Shown in pieces: positions 28,621 through 37,600 of a stretch of DNA of 64,000 bases. A program made the translations under genes and the position numbers. Origin of the DNA: Marivita sp. (GTDB lineage Bacteria > Pseudomonadota > Alphaproteobacteria > Rhodobacterales > Rhodobacteraceae); the NCBI RefSeq assembly GCF_022763305.1, contig NZ_JALEGT010000019.1:52791-116790 (forward strand), written 5' to 3'. The notes under the pieces were generated by a model. The model ran no database searches. It was not told where the DNA came from and saw nothing but the letters and a program-made list of their open reading frames with translations. Position 1 is the stretch's first letter. Every line of letters starts with the position of its first letter.

Positions 28621-28683
28621 GGTTGCGGTGGTCGGCGCGGCGCTCTACCTCTCTGCCGCATATGTTCCGCCATCGGAGGCCCC

Positions 28684-30030
28684 ATGACCAACACGCTTGA
28701 AGACCTGACGCACAGCCTGCTGGAGCGCGCAAAGGCGGCGGGGGCCGATGCGGCCGATGTGCTGGCCGTGCGGGGCAACTCCATATCCATCGACGTGCGG
28801 AACGGGGTTCTGGAACAGGCGGAGCGGTCGGAATCCACGGATATCGGTCTGCGTGTCTTTGTCGGACAGCGGGTGGCCAATGTGTCGTCTTCCGATGTTC
28901 GGGCAGACAGCCTCGCTATCATGGCCGAGCGCGCCGTGGCCATGGCCCGCGAAGCGCCCGAAGATCCCTATGTCGGTCTGGCGGATTCTGGACAATTGGC
29001 AGTGAACCGCAGCTCTGATTGGCTGGAACTTTTCGACCCCGCGCCGGAACCCTCGCCCGCCGCGCTGGAACAGGACGCTCGCGATGCCGAAACGGCAGCG
29101 CTTGCGGTCGACGGTATTACACAGGTGTCGGCGTCGTCCGCCGGTTACGGGTCGCAAGAGGTCTTTCTTGCTGCCAGCAATGGCTTTTCCGGCGGCTACC
29201 AACGGACATCGCGCTCTACCTCCTGCGTGGCCATCGCCGGGACCGGCACGGGCATGGAACGCGACTACGATGGCGACCAGCGCATTTTCCAGAGCGATCT
29301 GAGGTCTCCGACCGAGATTGGCCGGACGGCGGCAGACTGCACGCTCGAACGGATGAACCCACGCAAACCTAAGACCGGGGCCTATCCGGTGCTGTTCGAC
29401 GAGCGGATCTCCTCTTCGCTGATCGGACATCTGCTTTCCGCGATCAATGGTGCCGCGATTGCACGCCGGTCGTCCTGGGCGCTCGATCTTCTCGGTAAAG
29501 AGGTTCTGCCCCAAGGGCTTGACCTGATCGAGGATCCGCATCGCGTTCGGGTCGGAGGCTCTCGTCCTTTCGACGCCGAAGGACTTGCCACGCAGAAACG
29601 CAAGATCGTTGAGAACGGCGTGCTGACGGGTTGGACGCTCGATCTGGCGTCGGCTCGTAAGCTGGGGCTGGACTCCACCGCCAACGCCGCACGCGGCACC
29701 ACCGGCGGCTCGTCGCCGAGCGTGTCGAATGTGTCCGTGACTCAAGGAGACAAGGACCGGGCCGGGTTGATCGCAGAGATGGGAACGGGGCTTGTCGTGA
29801 CGTCGATGATCGGCTCGACCATCAACCCGAACACCGGCGACTATTCCCGCGGCGCTGCCGGTTTCTGGGTCGAGAACGGCGAAGTCGCCTATCCGGTCAG
29901 CGGCGTGACGATTGCCGGCAATCTCATCGAAATGCTCAAGAAAATCACACCCGCCAATGATGCGCGCCCTTGGTTGAGCCGGGTCGTTCCGTCCTTGCTG
30001 GTGGAAGGTCTGACGCTTGCCGGAGAGTGA
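28684..30030 (+). CDS. pmbA: TldE/PmbA-family metalloprotease component
   Basis: A 448-residue protein of the TldD/PmbA family. TldD and TldE(PmbA) form a heterodimer that degrades unfolded or leader peptides, for example in microcin maturation and toxin-antitoxin turnover. Family marks include the N-terminal ISIDVRNGVLEQAERSES and the C-terminal glycine-rich segment around TGLVVTSMIGSTINPNTGDY and SRGAAGFWVENGE. TldE lacks the zinc ligands of TldD, as expected for this partner. No tldD lies in the window. The end overlaps the next gene by 14 nt. Confidence 0.9.
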   Translation: MTNTLEDLTHSLLERAKAAGADAADVLAVRGNSISIDVRNGVLEQAERSESTDIGLRVFVGQRVANVSSSDVRADSLAIMAERAVAMAREAPEDPYVGLADSGQLAVNRSSDWLELFDPAPEPSPAALEQDARDAETAALAVDGITQVSASSAGYGSQEVFLAASNGFSGGYQRTSRSTSCVAIAGTGTGMERDYDGDQRIFQSDLRSPTEIGRTAADCTLERMNPRKPKTGAYPVLFDERISSSLIGHLLSAINGAAIARRSSWALDLLGKEVLPQGLDLIEDPHRVRVGGSRPFDAEGLATQKRKIVENGVLTGWTLDLASARKLGLDSTANAARGTTGGSSPSVSNVSVTQGDKDRAGLIAEMGTGLVVTSMIGSTINPNTGDYSRGAAGFWVENGEVAYPVSGVTIAGNLIEMLKKITPANDARPWLSRVVPSLLVEGLTLAGE

Positions 30031-30799
30031 CCTCGACCTTCTGATCGACGCCGCACGCCAGGCAGGTGAGATCGCCCTTTACCACAAGGCCAAGGGCTTG
30101 GACGTCGAGCATAAGCCGGATGATGCAGGTCCGGTGACGCAGGCCGATCTCGCCGTAGACCTCGCCCTGCGGGAGGCTTTGACAGCAGCCCGGCCTGCGT
30201 ATGGCTGGTTAAGCGAAGAGTCACGCGACACGCCGGATCGGCTGGACCGCGAGCGGGTATTCATTGTCGATCCGATCGACGGGACGCGCAGCTTCGTCAA
30301 TGGCGAAAGCACATGGGCGCATTCGCTTGCAGTGGTCAAAGAAGGCGTCGTGACCCATGGCGTTGTTTACCTCCCGGAAATGGATTTGCTGTACTCCGCT
30401 GACAGGACGCAGGGCGCGTTCTGTAATGGAGATCAGCTAAGTGTTTCCGATATCAGTGATATTCACGCTGCTCGCGTTCTGGCCACCAAGCCGAACATGG
30501 ACCCAGCCCATTGGCGCGATGCCGTCCCCGGCTTTACCAGATCGCACAGGCCCTCGCTCGCGTACCGCCTGTGTCTGGTGGCACAAGGGCGCTATGATGC
30601 GATGTTGACGTTCCGGCCAAGCTGGGAGTGGGACATCGCGGCCGGAGCGCTGATCCTGTCCGAAGCCGGGGCAAAGGTGACGGACCGGCACGGTGACGCG
30701 TTGCGGTTCAACAATGCTGTGCCGCAGACCGCCGGGATCGTCGGCGCAAGCGCCCATCTGCACACGGAAATCGCCAGCAGGCTTGTATATACAAGCTGA
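30017..30799 (+). CDS. Inositol monophosphatase-superfamily phosphatase (CysQ-like)
   Basis: A 260-residue metal-dependent phosphatase. The metal-binding segment FIVDPIDGTRSFVNG and the later WEWDIAAGALILSEAGAKV are the two hallmarks of the superfamily. The start is a TTG inside pmbA, eight bases after GGAAGG, giving MPESDLDLLIDAARQ; no ATG fits. Substrate could be 3'-phosphoadenosine 5'-phosphate, inositol phosphate or a sugar phosphate. A second family member is encoded at 59389-60186, so this one may have a different role. A 16-bp palindrome lies over the last codons. Confidence 0.82.
   Translation: MPESDLDLLIDAARQAGEIALYHKAKGLDVEHKPDDAGPVTQADLAVDLALREALTAARPAYGWLSEESRDTPDRLDRERVFIVDPIDGTRSFVNGESTWAHSLAVVKEGVVTHGVVYLPEMDLLYSADRTQGAFCNGDQLSVSDISDIHAARVLATKPNMDPAHWRDAVPGFTRSHRPSLAYRLCLVAQGRYDAMLTFRPSWEWDIAAGALILSEAGAKVTDRHGDALRFNNAVPQTAGIVGASAHLHTEIASRLVYTS
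30781..30796. promoter_or_regulatory. 16-bp perfect palindrome at the cysQ-like 3' end
   Basis: GCTTGTAT is followed directly by its reverse complement ATACAAGC. The core TTGTATATACAA resembles GntR/FadR-type operator sites (TTGTATACAA and similar). It overlaps the last codons of the phosphatase gene and precedes an orphan reading frame. It could be a leftover operator or chance. Confidence 0.4.
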
Positions 30800-30936
30800 C
30801 GACGACGCTCATTTCCGTTCCGCAGGTCCATCCGTCCGCCGTGCCATTGACCGACGGGCTGTATCCACCTGAGATCGTGGAGACACATGTGCCTCCGGTC
30901 AATGCGCCGCGACAAATCCGGGAACCCTACGATTGA
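30799..30936 (+). pseudogene. Short coding-like frame without a start, possible gene remnant
   Basis: From 30799 to the TGA at 30934-30936 one frame reads a protein-like stretch with the segments ISVPQVHPSAVPLTDGLYPP and VETHVPPVNAPRQIREPYD. The codons look ordinary for this genome. There is no ATG; the only start-type codon in the right place is GTG at 30841, which would leave 31 residues. I do not recognise a family. It may be the 3' end of a lost gene, since it follows an operator-like palindrome. A chance frame is also possible. Confidence 0.3.
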
Positions 30937-31014
30937 TACTCTCGCAACCGTCTTTTGTTCTCTCCGAGAGGACCCAGTGGGAAAAGGATGCGGGCAAAGT
31001 CACCGGGGGTTCTG

Positions 31015-31719
31015 TCAGACGACTTCGATCACGTCCTTGTCGATGGCAAGCATGTATCCCCGCCGGGCAATGTTCTTGATCAGCAATTCGCTGACAAGCT
31101 GGTTGCCCAGACCGTCGCGCAGGCGTTTGATGCGGGTGGCGCCAGCTGCCTCGTCGCAATCGGCCTCGGACCGGCCCGAAATGATTGCCTCGATCTGCGC
31201 ACCCGAGAGCAGTTCGTCGTCCAGCCGCGCTTCGGCGAGAATTGAGATGGTCTCGATCATCGCATCGGTGAGCTTAAAGCCCATCGTGTTGAGATAAACG
31301 GTGTTCTCTTCCCGACTGACAATCAGGGAATTGACCTGAATCCCCGACCGTTCGATCTGCGCCATCCGCCGGTTCATCGTCACAAGCATCACCAAAAACA
31401 CCAGGGCCGCAATCAGCATTGCCGTGGCAAAGACGAGAAGCACAAAGATCGTAGTGCGATACCCGGCCAGCGTGTCGGAAAAGGCGGTGCCGGACTGGGC
31501 CAGGATTTCCAGAAGCTTGACTTCGGCCTGGGACGTGAGGTCGTCATTCTCGATGAAGATCTGTTCCACCCGCATGTTGAAGGCATTGGCATCCGGCAAG
31601 GTCAGGACAAGAAACACCCCCGCCAGCACCAGAAGCGCAAGAATGCCGCTTATGCCGAAAGCCACCAGACGGGTGCCGGAGCGGCGCGCGTCAGTAACGG
31701 AGGTAATTTGGTCCGGCAC
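31015..31719 (-). CDS. Membrane-anchored winged-helix-like protein
   Basis: A 234-residue protein with two membrane segments (about residues 18-41 and 90-114) enclosing a 48-residue periplasmic loop that is acidic and Glu/Asp/Asn-rich. The remaining 120 residues are cytoplasmic by the positive-inside rule. The end, ATRIKRLRDGLGNQLVSELL followed by IKNIARRGYMLA, resembles the DNA-recognition helix and wing of OmpR-type winged helices. It is therefore a ToxR-like design turned round: membrane part first, DNA-binding part last. The 5' end overlaps the small exported-protein gene by 29 nt. Targets are unknown. Confidence 0.75.
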   Translation of the reverse strand: MPDQITSVTDARRSGTRLVAFGISGILALLVLAGVFLVLTLPDANAFNMRVEQIFIENDDLTSQAEVKLLEILAQSGTAFSDTLAGYRTTIFVLLVFATAMLIAALVFLVMLVTMNRRMAQIERSGIQVNSLIVSREENTVYLNTMGFKLTDAMIETISILAEARLDDELLSGAQIEAIISGRSEADCDEAAGATRIKRLRDGLGNQLVSELLIKNIARRGYMLAIDKDVIEVV

Positions 31720-31975
31720 TCTCTTTCCTTTCGGCTAACCCTGAGTCATCGAAGACCGACACCACATTGAGCAGCGTCCAGCCCGCCTGTGCAAGACGGG
31801 TCTGCAACTGCGCCTCGGCAGAGGCGGGCGTGCAGGGTTCGGAAATCTCGGCCACACCATAGTGCAGCCGGAGGGGGGCATCCTGTTTCGCCTTGTAATC
31901 GGCATAACACGCAGCCTGGGCGGCGGCGGGCCAGAAGAGCATGGCGAGACAGGCAAGGGAGAGCGCGTGTTTCAT
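31691..31975 (-). CDS. Small exported protein overlapping the winged-helix gene
   Basis: A 94-residue protein with signal peptide (MKHALSLACLAMLFWPAAAQA). The mature part begins ACYADYKAKQDAPLRLHYGV and has a second Cys in SEPCTPA, so one disulfide can form. The end is ESAGPNYLRY. Its last 29 nt overlap the start of the membrane winged-helix gene in another frame, so translation of the two is likely coupled. It may be a periplasmic partner for that protein's loop, but I recognise no family. Confidence 0.75.
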   Translation of the reverse strand: MKHALSLACLAMLFWPAAAQAACYADYKAKQDAPLRLHYGVAEISEPCTPASAEAQLQTRLAQAGWTLLNVVSVFDDSGLAERKESAGPNYLRY

Positions 31976-32009
31976 GGCGTCACCCTGCGGCCAAGCCTTG
32001 GGAAATTCA

Positions 32010-32028
32010 ATAACGGAGCGCCCGTTAT
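32010..32028. repeat. Inverted repeat in the divergent gap
   Basis: ATAACGG (32010-32016) pairs with CCGTTAT (32022-32028), loop of 5 nt. It lies between the divergent small exported-protein genes. It might be an operator or a hairpin; there is no T-run. Confidence 0.4.
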
Positions 32029-32156
32029 CGGATAGCCGGAGGGCGATATTGCCTGACCCGAGCGGTCGGTCCGAGATGCATGACATCGGCACGGGGCCAC
32101 ATCCCCGGCCCGTCACAGCCATCGCTGGCCCAACCCGTTCGGAAAGGAACCTGACC

Positions 32157-32666
32157 ATGTCACGCAAATTCATCGCAGCCGTTCTAGCCGTGTCCACCAC
32201 GATCGCCGCCGTTTCCGCCGTCCCGGCGCGCGCCGCCTCGGAAGAAGATATCGCCCGGCTGCTGGCCGGAGCGGCAACCATCTTCATCATTGGCAAGGCG
32301 ATCCAGAATTCCCGGGACGACGACCGCCGGGACACGTCGACCGAAGTGATCCGGCACAATACTCCCGACTATCGCCCGCATGTTTCGAAGCCATACGGTC
32401 CTGGCAATGACAAGCCGTTCCCGAGACTCGTGCCACGCGACGGAAAGCACCGAAGTGGAGCCGTGCTGCCCGCGGCCTGTGTGCGCCATATCGAGGGTGG
32501 GCGTGTCGGGAAAGTCGTGATGGGTCGCTGCCTCGAACGCAATAACATCCACACGAAATCCCTTCCCAAAGCCTGCCACATGACTGTCGAAACCCGACGC
32601 GGCGCGGCACGCGCCTATGCGCTGCCGTGCCTGCGGCATCGCGGATACACACTGGCGCGCTACTGA
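32157..32666 (+). CDS. Small exported protein with four cysteines
   Basis: A 169-residue protein. The signal peptide ends PARA before ASEEDI. A hydrophobic helix (RLLAGAATIFIIGKAIQ) follows at once, so the mature N-terminus may stay at the membrane. A polar, proline-rich linker leads to a C-terminal part with cysteines in AACVRH, GRCLER, KACHMT and LPCLRH, enough for two disulfides. I recognise no named domain. It is followed by a strong terminator and then tamA, so it is a single-gene unit. Related proteins are probably lineage-specific. Confidence 0.75.
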   Translation: MSRKFIAAVLAVSTTIAAVSAVPARAASEEDIARLLAGAATIFIIGKAIQNSRDDDRRDTSTEVIRHNTPDYRPHVSKPYGPGNDKPFPRLVPRDGKHRSGAVLPAACVRHIEGGRVGKVVMGRCLERNNIHTKSLPKACHMTVETRRGAARAYALPCLRHRGYTLARY

Positions 32667-32712
32667 ATCGCGCCGGACCAGCGGGGACTTTGGTCCTTGG
32701 TTCCCGCACCTG

Positions 32713-32747
32713 GCACGCATGGCGACCCCACGCCATGCGTGCTTTTT
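32713..32747 (+). terminator. Intrinsic terminator after the four-cysteine gene
   Basis: A perfect 12-bp stem (GCACGCATGGCG at 32713-32724, complement at 32731-32742) closes a 6-nt loop and is followed by five Ts. It isolates the small exported-protein gene from tamA. Confidence 0.93.
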
Positions 32748-32766
32748 GATTTCGGTCGGGGGACTT

Positions 32767-32791
32767 GCGCGAAATGTGACCAAGTTCGCGC
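32767..32791. promoter_or_regulatory. Inverted repeat upstream of tamA
   Basis: GCGCGAA (32767-32773) and TTCGCGC (32785-32791) are exact complements separated by 11 nt, about one helical turn. It lies 71 bp before the tamA start, within the likely promoter region, and may be an operator. No binding protein can be named. Confidence 0.4.
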
Positions 32792-32861
32792 GGAACCCGT
32801 TTGCACGACGAGTCGTTGCGCTGTTAAGCTGAGATATCCGAAAAAACGAGGTTTGGGGCAC

Positions 32862-34652
32862 ATGAACCGTCTGACACGCAGGATATTGTGCGCGGCATTG
32901 GCGGCTGCCCCGACATTCGCCGTGGCACAGGACCTTGATCTGAACGTGCCGGGCGGCAGCGATGAGCTGCGCAGCGAGCTCAAAGATGCGATGGCGCTTT
33001 ACGCACTCGTGGATGCCGAAGATGCGACGCCGCAAGCGCTCATCGCGGCAGCACAGGCCGATTACGGGCGGATCGTCGCGGCACTCTATGGCGGTGGGCG
33101 GTTCTCGCCGGTGGTGTCGATCCGCATCGACGGACGCGAGGCGTCGGGCATTTCGGCGTTCGAGGCCCCGGCGTCGATCACCCAGATCGTCATCGACGTG
33201 GAACCCGGCCCGAGATTCCGGTTCGGCCGGGCCGAGATCGCGCCGCTGGCGGAGGGAACCGAGGTGCCGCCGGGGTTTCAGGTGGGCGAACGTGCCGCGA
33301 CATCCGTCATTCGCGATACGGTAAGCGCCGGCGTCACGGGCTGGCGAAATGTCGGCCATGCCAAGGCGCGATTGGCTGATCAGCAGATTGTCGCCGATCA
33401 CCCCAACCGAGAGCTGGACGTGCGGCTTCGGATGGCGCCGGGCCCGCGATTGCGGTTCGGCGAGGTCATCGTGACCGGCAACGACCGCGTGCGACGGACG
33501 CGGATTCGCGAGATCGCGGGCCTGCCGCAGGGCACAGTGTTTGATCCACGCGAAATCGCAGAGGCCGAACGGCGGTTGCGCCAGACAGGGGTGTTCAGTT
33601 CTGTTGCTGTGTCCGAGGCGGAGTCGCCCAATGCGGATGGCACGCTTGACCTCAACCTGCAGGTGGCGGAGCAGAAACCGCGCCGGTTCGGCTTTGGCGC
33701 CGAAGTATCGACGCAGGAGGGCGGCAAGCTCAGCGCGTTCTGGCTGCATCGCAACCTGTTTCAAGGGGCAGAACGGCTGCGGGTCGAAGGAGAGGTGTCC
33801 GGGATCGGCACCGATACCGAAGAAATGGATTACCGTCTGGCCCTGACCTATGGGCGGCCTGCGACGTTCACGCCGGATACCGAGTTCTACCTGACGGCCG
33901 AGATCGAACAGCTCAACGAGCCAGGATTCATGAGCAATCAGGCAAGCGTTTCCGCGGGGCTCTCGCATCGGTTTTCCGACCAGCTGAGCGGGACATTCGG
34001 GCTTGGGTATCGCTATATCGACACCGAAGATGCGTTCGGCGAGCGGGAGTTCCAGCTTCTGACCGCGACGCTGGGGGCGACCTATGACACCCGCGATACG
34101 TCTCTCAACCCGACCAGCGGGTTCTACCTGTCTGCAACAGGCACGCCGTTCCTGGGTCTCGATGACACGGAAAGCGGGCTGCGTCTGACATCGGATGCGC
34201 GGGCCTATCTGGGGCTTGGTGCCGAGGATCGGTTCGTGCTGGCGGGCCGGGCCCAGATCGGCACGGTCTGGGGGCCAAGCCTTGAGGACACGGTGCCGGA
34301 CTACCTGTTTTATTCGGGTGGCGGCGGGACGGTGCGCGGTGTGCCCTACCAGTCGCTCGGTGTGACACTGCCCAATGACGAGTTCACCGGCGGGCAGAGT
34401 TTCGCGGCCATTTCCGCCGAACTGCGTGCCCGCGTGAGCGAGAATATCGGTATCGTCGGTTTTTACGATGCGGGGATGATCACCGAAGACAGCGGCTTTG
34501 CCGGTGACAGCGACTGGCATGCGGGGGCGGGCGTCGGGCTGCGCTACAATACCGGGATCGGACCGATCCGGGTGGATATCGCAACGCCCGTGACCGGTGA
34601 CGGTGCCGGGCAGGATTACGAGCTTTACATCGGGATAGGCCAGGCATTCTGA
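32862..34652 (+). CDS. tamA: TamA outer-membrane Omp85-family protein
   Basis: A 596-residue outer-membrane protein. A signal peptide (ILCAALAAAPTFAVAQ) is followed by POTRA domains (about residues 30-270, with LRFGEVIVTGNDRVRRTRIR as one strand set). The C-terminal half is a β-barrel of the BamA/TamA family that ends in an aromatic residue (YELYIGIGQAF), as expected for β-barrel insertion. I start at the ATG giving MNRLTRRI. The tamB gene begins 1 nt after the stop, so the two form the TAM unit for outer-membrane protein assembly and phospholipid transport. Confidence 0.92.
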   Translation: MNRLTRRILCAALAAAPTFAVAQDLDLNVPGGSDELRSELKDAMALYALVDAEDATPQALIAAAQADYGRIVAALYGGGRFSPVVSIRIDGREASGISAFEAPASITQIVIDVEPGPRFRFGRAEIAPLAEGTEVPPGFQVGERAATSVIRDTVSAGVTGWRNVGHAKARLADQQIVADHPNRELDVRLRMAPGPRLRFGEVIVTGNDRVRRTRIREIAGLPQGTVFDPREIAEAERRLRQTGVFSSVAVSEAESPNADGTLDLNLQVAEQKPRRFGFGAEVSTQEGGKLSAFWLHRNLFQGAERLRVEGEVSGIGTDTEEMDYRLALTYGRPATFTPDTEFYLTAEIEQLNEPGFMSNQASVSAGLSHRFSDQLSGTFGLGYRYIDTEDAFGEREFQLLTATLGATYDTRDTSLNPTSGFYLSATGTPFLGLDDTESGLRLTSDARAYLGLGAEDRFVLAGRAQIGTVWGPSLEDTVPDYLFYSGGGGTVRGVPYQSLGVTLPNDEFTGGQSFAAISAELRARVSENIGIVGFYDAGMITEDSGFAGDSDWHAGAGVGLRYNTGIGPIRVDIATPVTGDGAGQDYELYIGIGQAF

Positions 34653-34653
34653 C

Positions 34654-37600
34654 ATGCGATTTCTAGCGACACTTCTGGTCCTGCTGTGGGTGCCGATGGC
34701 CGGCTTCGCGCAGGATGGCGACGACGACCCCGGCTATCTGGCGGGCCTCCTGCAGGATTCCTTGTCAGGCGCAGGGCGCGACGTGCGCATTCGTGGCTTT
34801 GCCGGTGCCTTGTCGAGCGAAGCGACAGTGGAGTTGATCGCGATATCTGACGGTCAGGGCGAATGGTTCCGGGCCGAGAATGTGGTTTTGGACTGGAACC
34901 GGGCAGCGTTGTTCCGGGGTGTGGTGGATGTCACCGCCTTCACTGCAGAGCGCGTCGTGGTGGCGCGTGCACCTGATGCGGGGCCCGACGTGCCGAGCGC
35001 CGAAGCCGAACCGTTCAGCATTCCCGAGTTGCCGGTGTCGATCCGGATCGAGCAGATCGCAGTAGACGCGGTCGAACTGGGAGCACCGCTTCTGGGAGAG
35101 GCGGCCACATTCCGGATCACCGGATCCGCCGCTCTCGAAGGCGGCGGTGCGGATGTCGATTTCGCTCTGGAGCGGACGGACGGAAAACAGGCGCAGATCG
35201 CGCTCGCGGCAAGTTATGAGCCGTCCTCCCGTCAACTGGCAGTGGACCTGAACGCCGAGGAAGCGGCAGGCGGGCTGGCGGCGACCTTGCTGGGTATTCC
35301 GGGAACGCCTTCCGTGGCTCTGACTGTGCAGGGTGAAAGCCCTGTCGATGATTTTACGGCCGAGATCGCGCTGGCCACGGACGGCGCCCCACGCATCACC
35401 GGAACGGTCGAGATCGCAGCGCCAGCCGAGACCGGGGCGTTTGACGTGCGGGTGGACATCACCGGGGATCCGACGCCGCTTCTGACCGAAGAGACACGTG
35501 CCTTCTTTGGTGACGATATCGGCTTGCAGGCGCAGGTGCTGCGTGACGCGTCGGGGCGGATCGAGCTGCCGCAATTCACGCTGCGGGCCGATGCGTTGAG
35601 CCTGCGCGGAAGCGCCGTGGTGTCCGAAAGCGGTTGGCTCGAGGCGTTGGATGCAGAGGGGCGGATCGCAAACACCGATGGCGGACCCGTCGCCCTGCCC
35701 TTTGGCGGCGGCGACACGCGGGTGGCGTCTGTGACGTTCGACGCTGCGCTGGACGGCGACCTGACCTTTGACGCACGGCTTGAAGGCTTTGAAACGCCCG
35801 AAGCCACGCTGGATGTCCTGACGCTGACCGGACGCGGGCAGATCGATCAGGAAAGCTTTGCGCAACAGGATGGCCAGTTCGCGCTGGACCTGACCTGGGC
35901 GGCAGAAAGGCTGGGATTTACCGATCCGGCGTTGGCCGAAGCCGTTGGCACGGACCTGTCAGGCGCCGCGCGTGTGGATTACCAGAGCGGACAACCGATC
36001 CGCGTGACCGGGCTCGAAGCCAATGGAGCGGATTACGGGTTGAGTGGCGATGCCACCTGGACGGCCGAAGACGCGATGCCGCTGGTGCTCGACCTGCGGG
36101 TCGTGGCCGAGGACATAGCGCGCTTTTCCGCCGTGGCGGGCCGCGCGCTGGACGGACGGGTCGAAGTTGCGGTCGACGGAACGGTTGCGCCGGTTTCCGG
36201 CATGATCGATCTGGTCGTCGATGGCACGACAGTCGATCTGGCAGTCGGGCAGGATATTGCGGACCGGCTGCTCACTGGTGTCGGTTCGGCGCGGGTGGAT
36301 GTGCGACGGGACGAAACCGGCACGACGATCCGGTCAGCGCGCGTGGTGACCCCTGCTGCCAGCATCGAAGCGACGGGCAAGATCACCAGCGGGGCTACCG
36401 CGGTGCAGTTCGATGGAGTCCTGAGCAATCTTGACCGTGTCTATCCCGGCGAAGCCGAGGGGGCAGCGGTGCTGGACGGATCCGTGCGGCTGACCGGCAC
36501 AACCTTGCGCAACCTCGAACTGACGGCGGACCTGTCGAACGACGCGCAGCCCGTGCGGTTGCCGTTCGGCGGGGGGATGCGGCTTGAGACCGGAACGGTG
36601 GACGTGACTGCGACAGGTGGACCAGATGGCACATGGGAAGCCGAAGTGGCGCTGCGCGATATGGTGTCGCCGCAGATTTCGGCCAGCACGCTGGCACTGA
36701 CCGGAAACGGGACGATTGCGCAGACCGAGACTGGCGGTCTGGTCTCTGCAGGGGGCGAACTGCGCGCGGAGGCCTCGGCGCTGCGTCTCAGCGATGCGCG
36801 GCTGGACCAGGCGATTGGAACCGCTCCGACGGTGACGACCCGGTTTGACTGGCAACAAGAAGGCGAACGGCTGACGGTGCAGTCCCTTGCGCTGAACACC
36901 GGCTCGATCGACGTCACGGGGTCTGCGATGGTGTCGCAGACGCTTAGCGCGCCGGACGCGCAATTCGCGCTGTCGCTGCTGGCCGAAAGCCTTGCCCCGC
37001 TGTCTGGATTGGCCGGGCAGCCGCTGCGCGGACGCGCCGATATCGACGTGACGGGAACGTATCAGGACGGCGGTGATTTCGACGTGAACGTGACCGGTCA
37101 GGGCGCCGGGTTGGGCATCAACAATGCCACGGTGGATCGCCTTCTGTCTGGCGTAACGCGGTTCGAACTGGGTGCGACCGGACAGGGCGGCACGCTTGGA
37201 CGGTTGTCCGCGAACGTCCAGAATCCCGAGATCACCGCACGCGTGGACGGGCCGCTCAGCAATTTGCAGATCGACGCCCGGCTGGCGAATGTCGGACTGA
37301 TCGCACCAGATTTCCAAGGCGCTCTGGTGGTCGATGGAACAGTGGGACAGCGGTCCGACGGCTACGCCGTCGATGTTGATCTGGACGGTCCCGGCGGTAC
37401 AACGCTGGCCGTCGATGGACGCGTTGCCAATGGCGGGACCGCCAATCTTTCGGTGAACGGATCGGCCCCGCTGGGCCTGGCCAATGTCTTCATTGCACCG
37501 CGCCGATTGAACGGGCGGGCAACGCTGAACCTGCGCGTCGCGGGCCCCTTGGGTTTGTCAAGCGTTTCCGGCACGATCACACCGGAAGGGGCCGAGTTCA

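Noticed and set aside
30841..30936. 31-codon gene beginning at GTG 30841
   Set aside because: No ribosome site precedes it and the coding-like frame continues upstream of it without a start; it is kept only as a possible remnant.
32184..34655. 823-codon minus-strand frame over tamA
   Set aside because: tamA on the plus strand has a signal peptide, POTRA and barrel features. The antisense product is low-complexity and has no start context.
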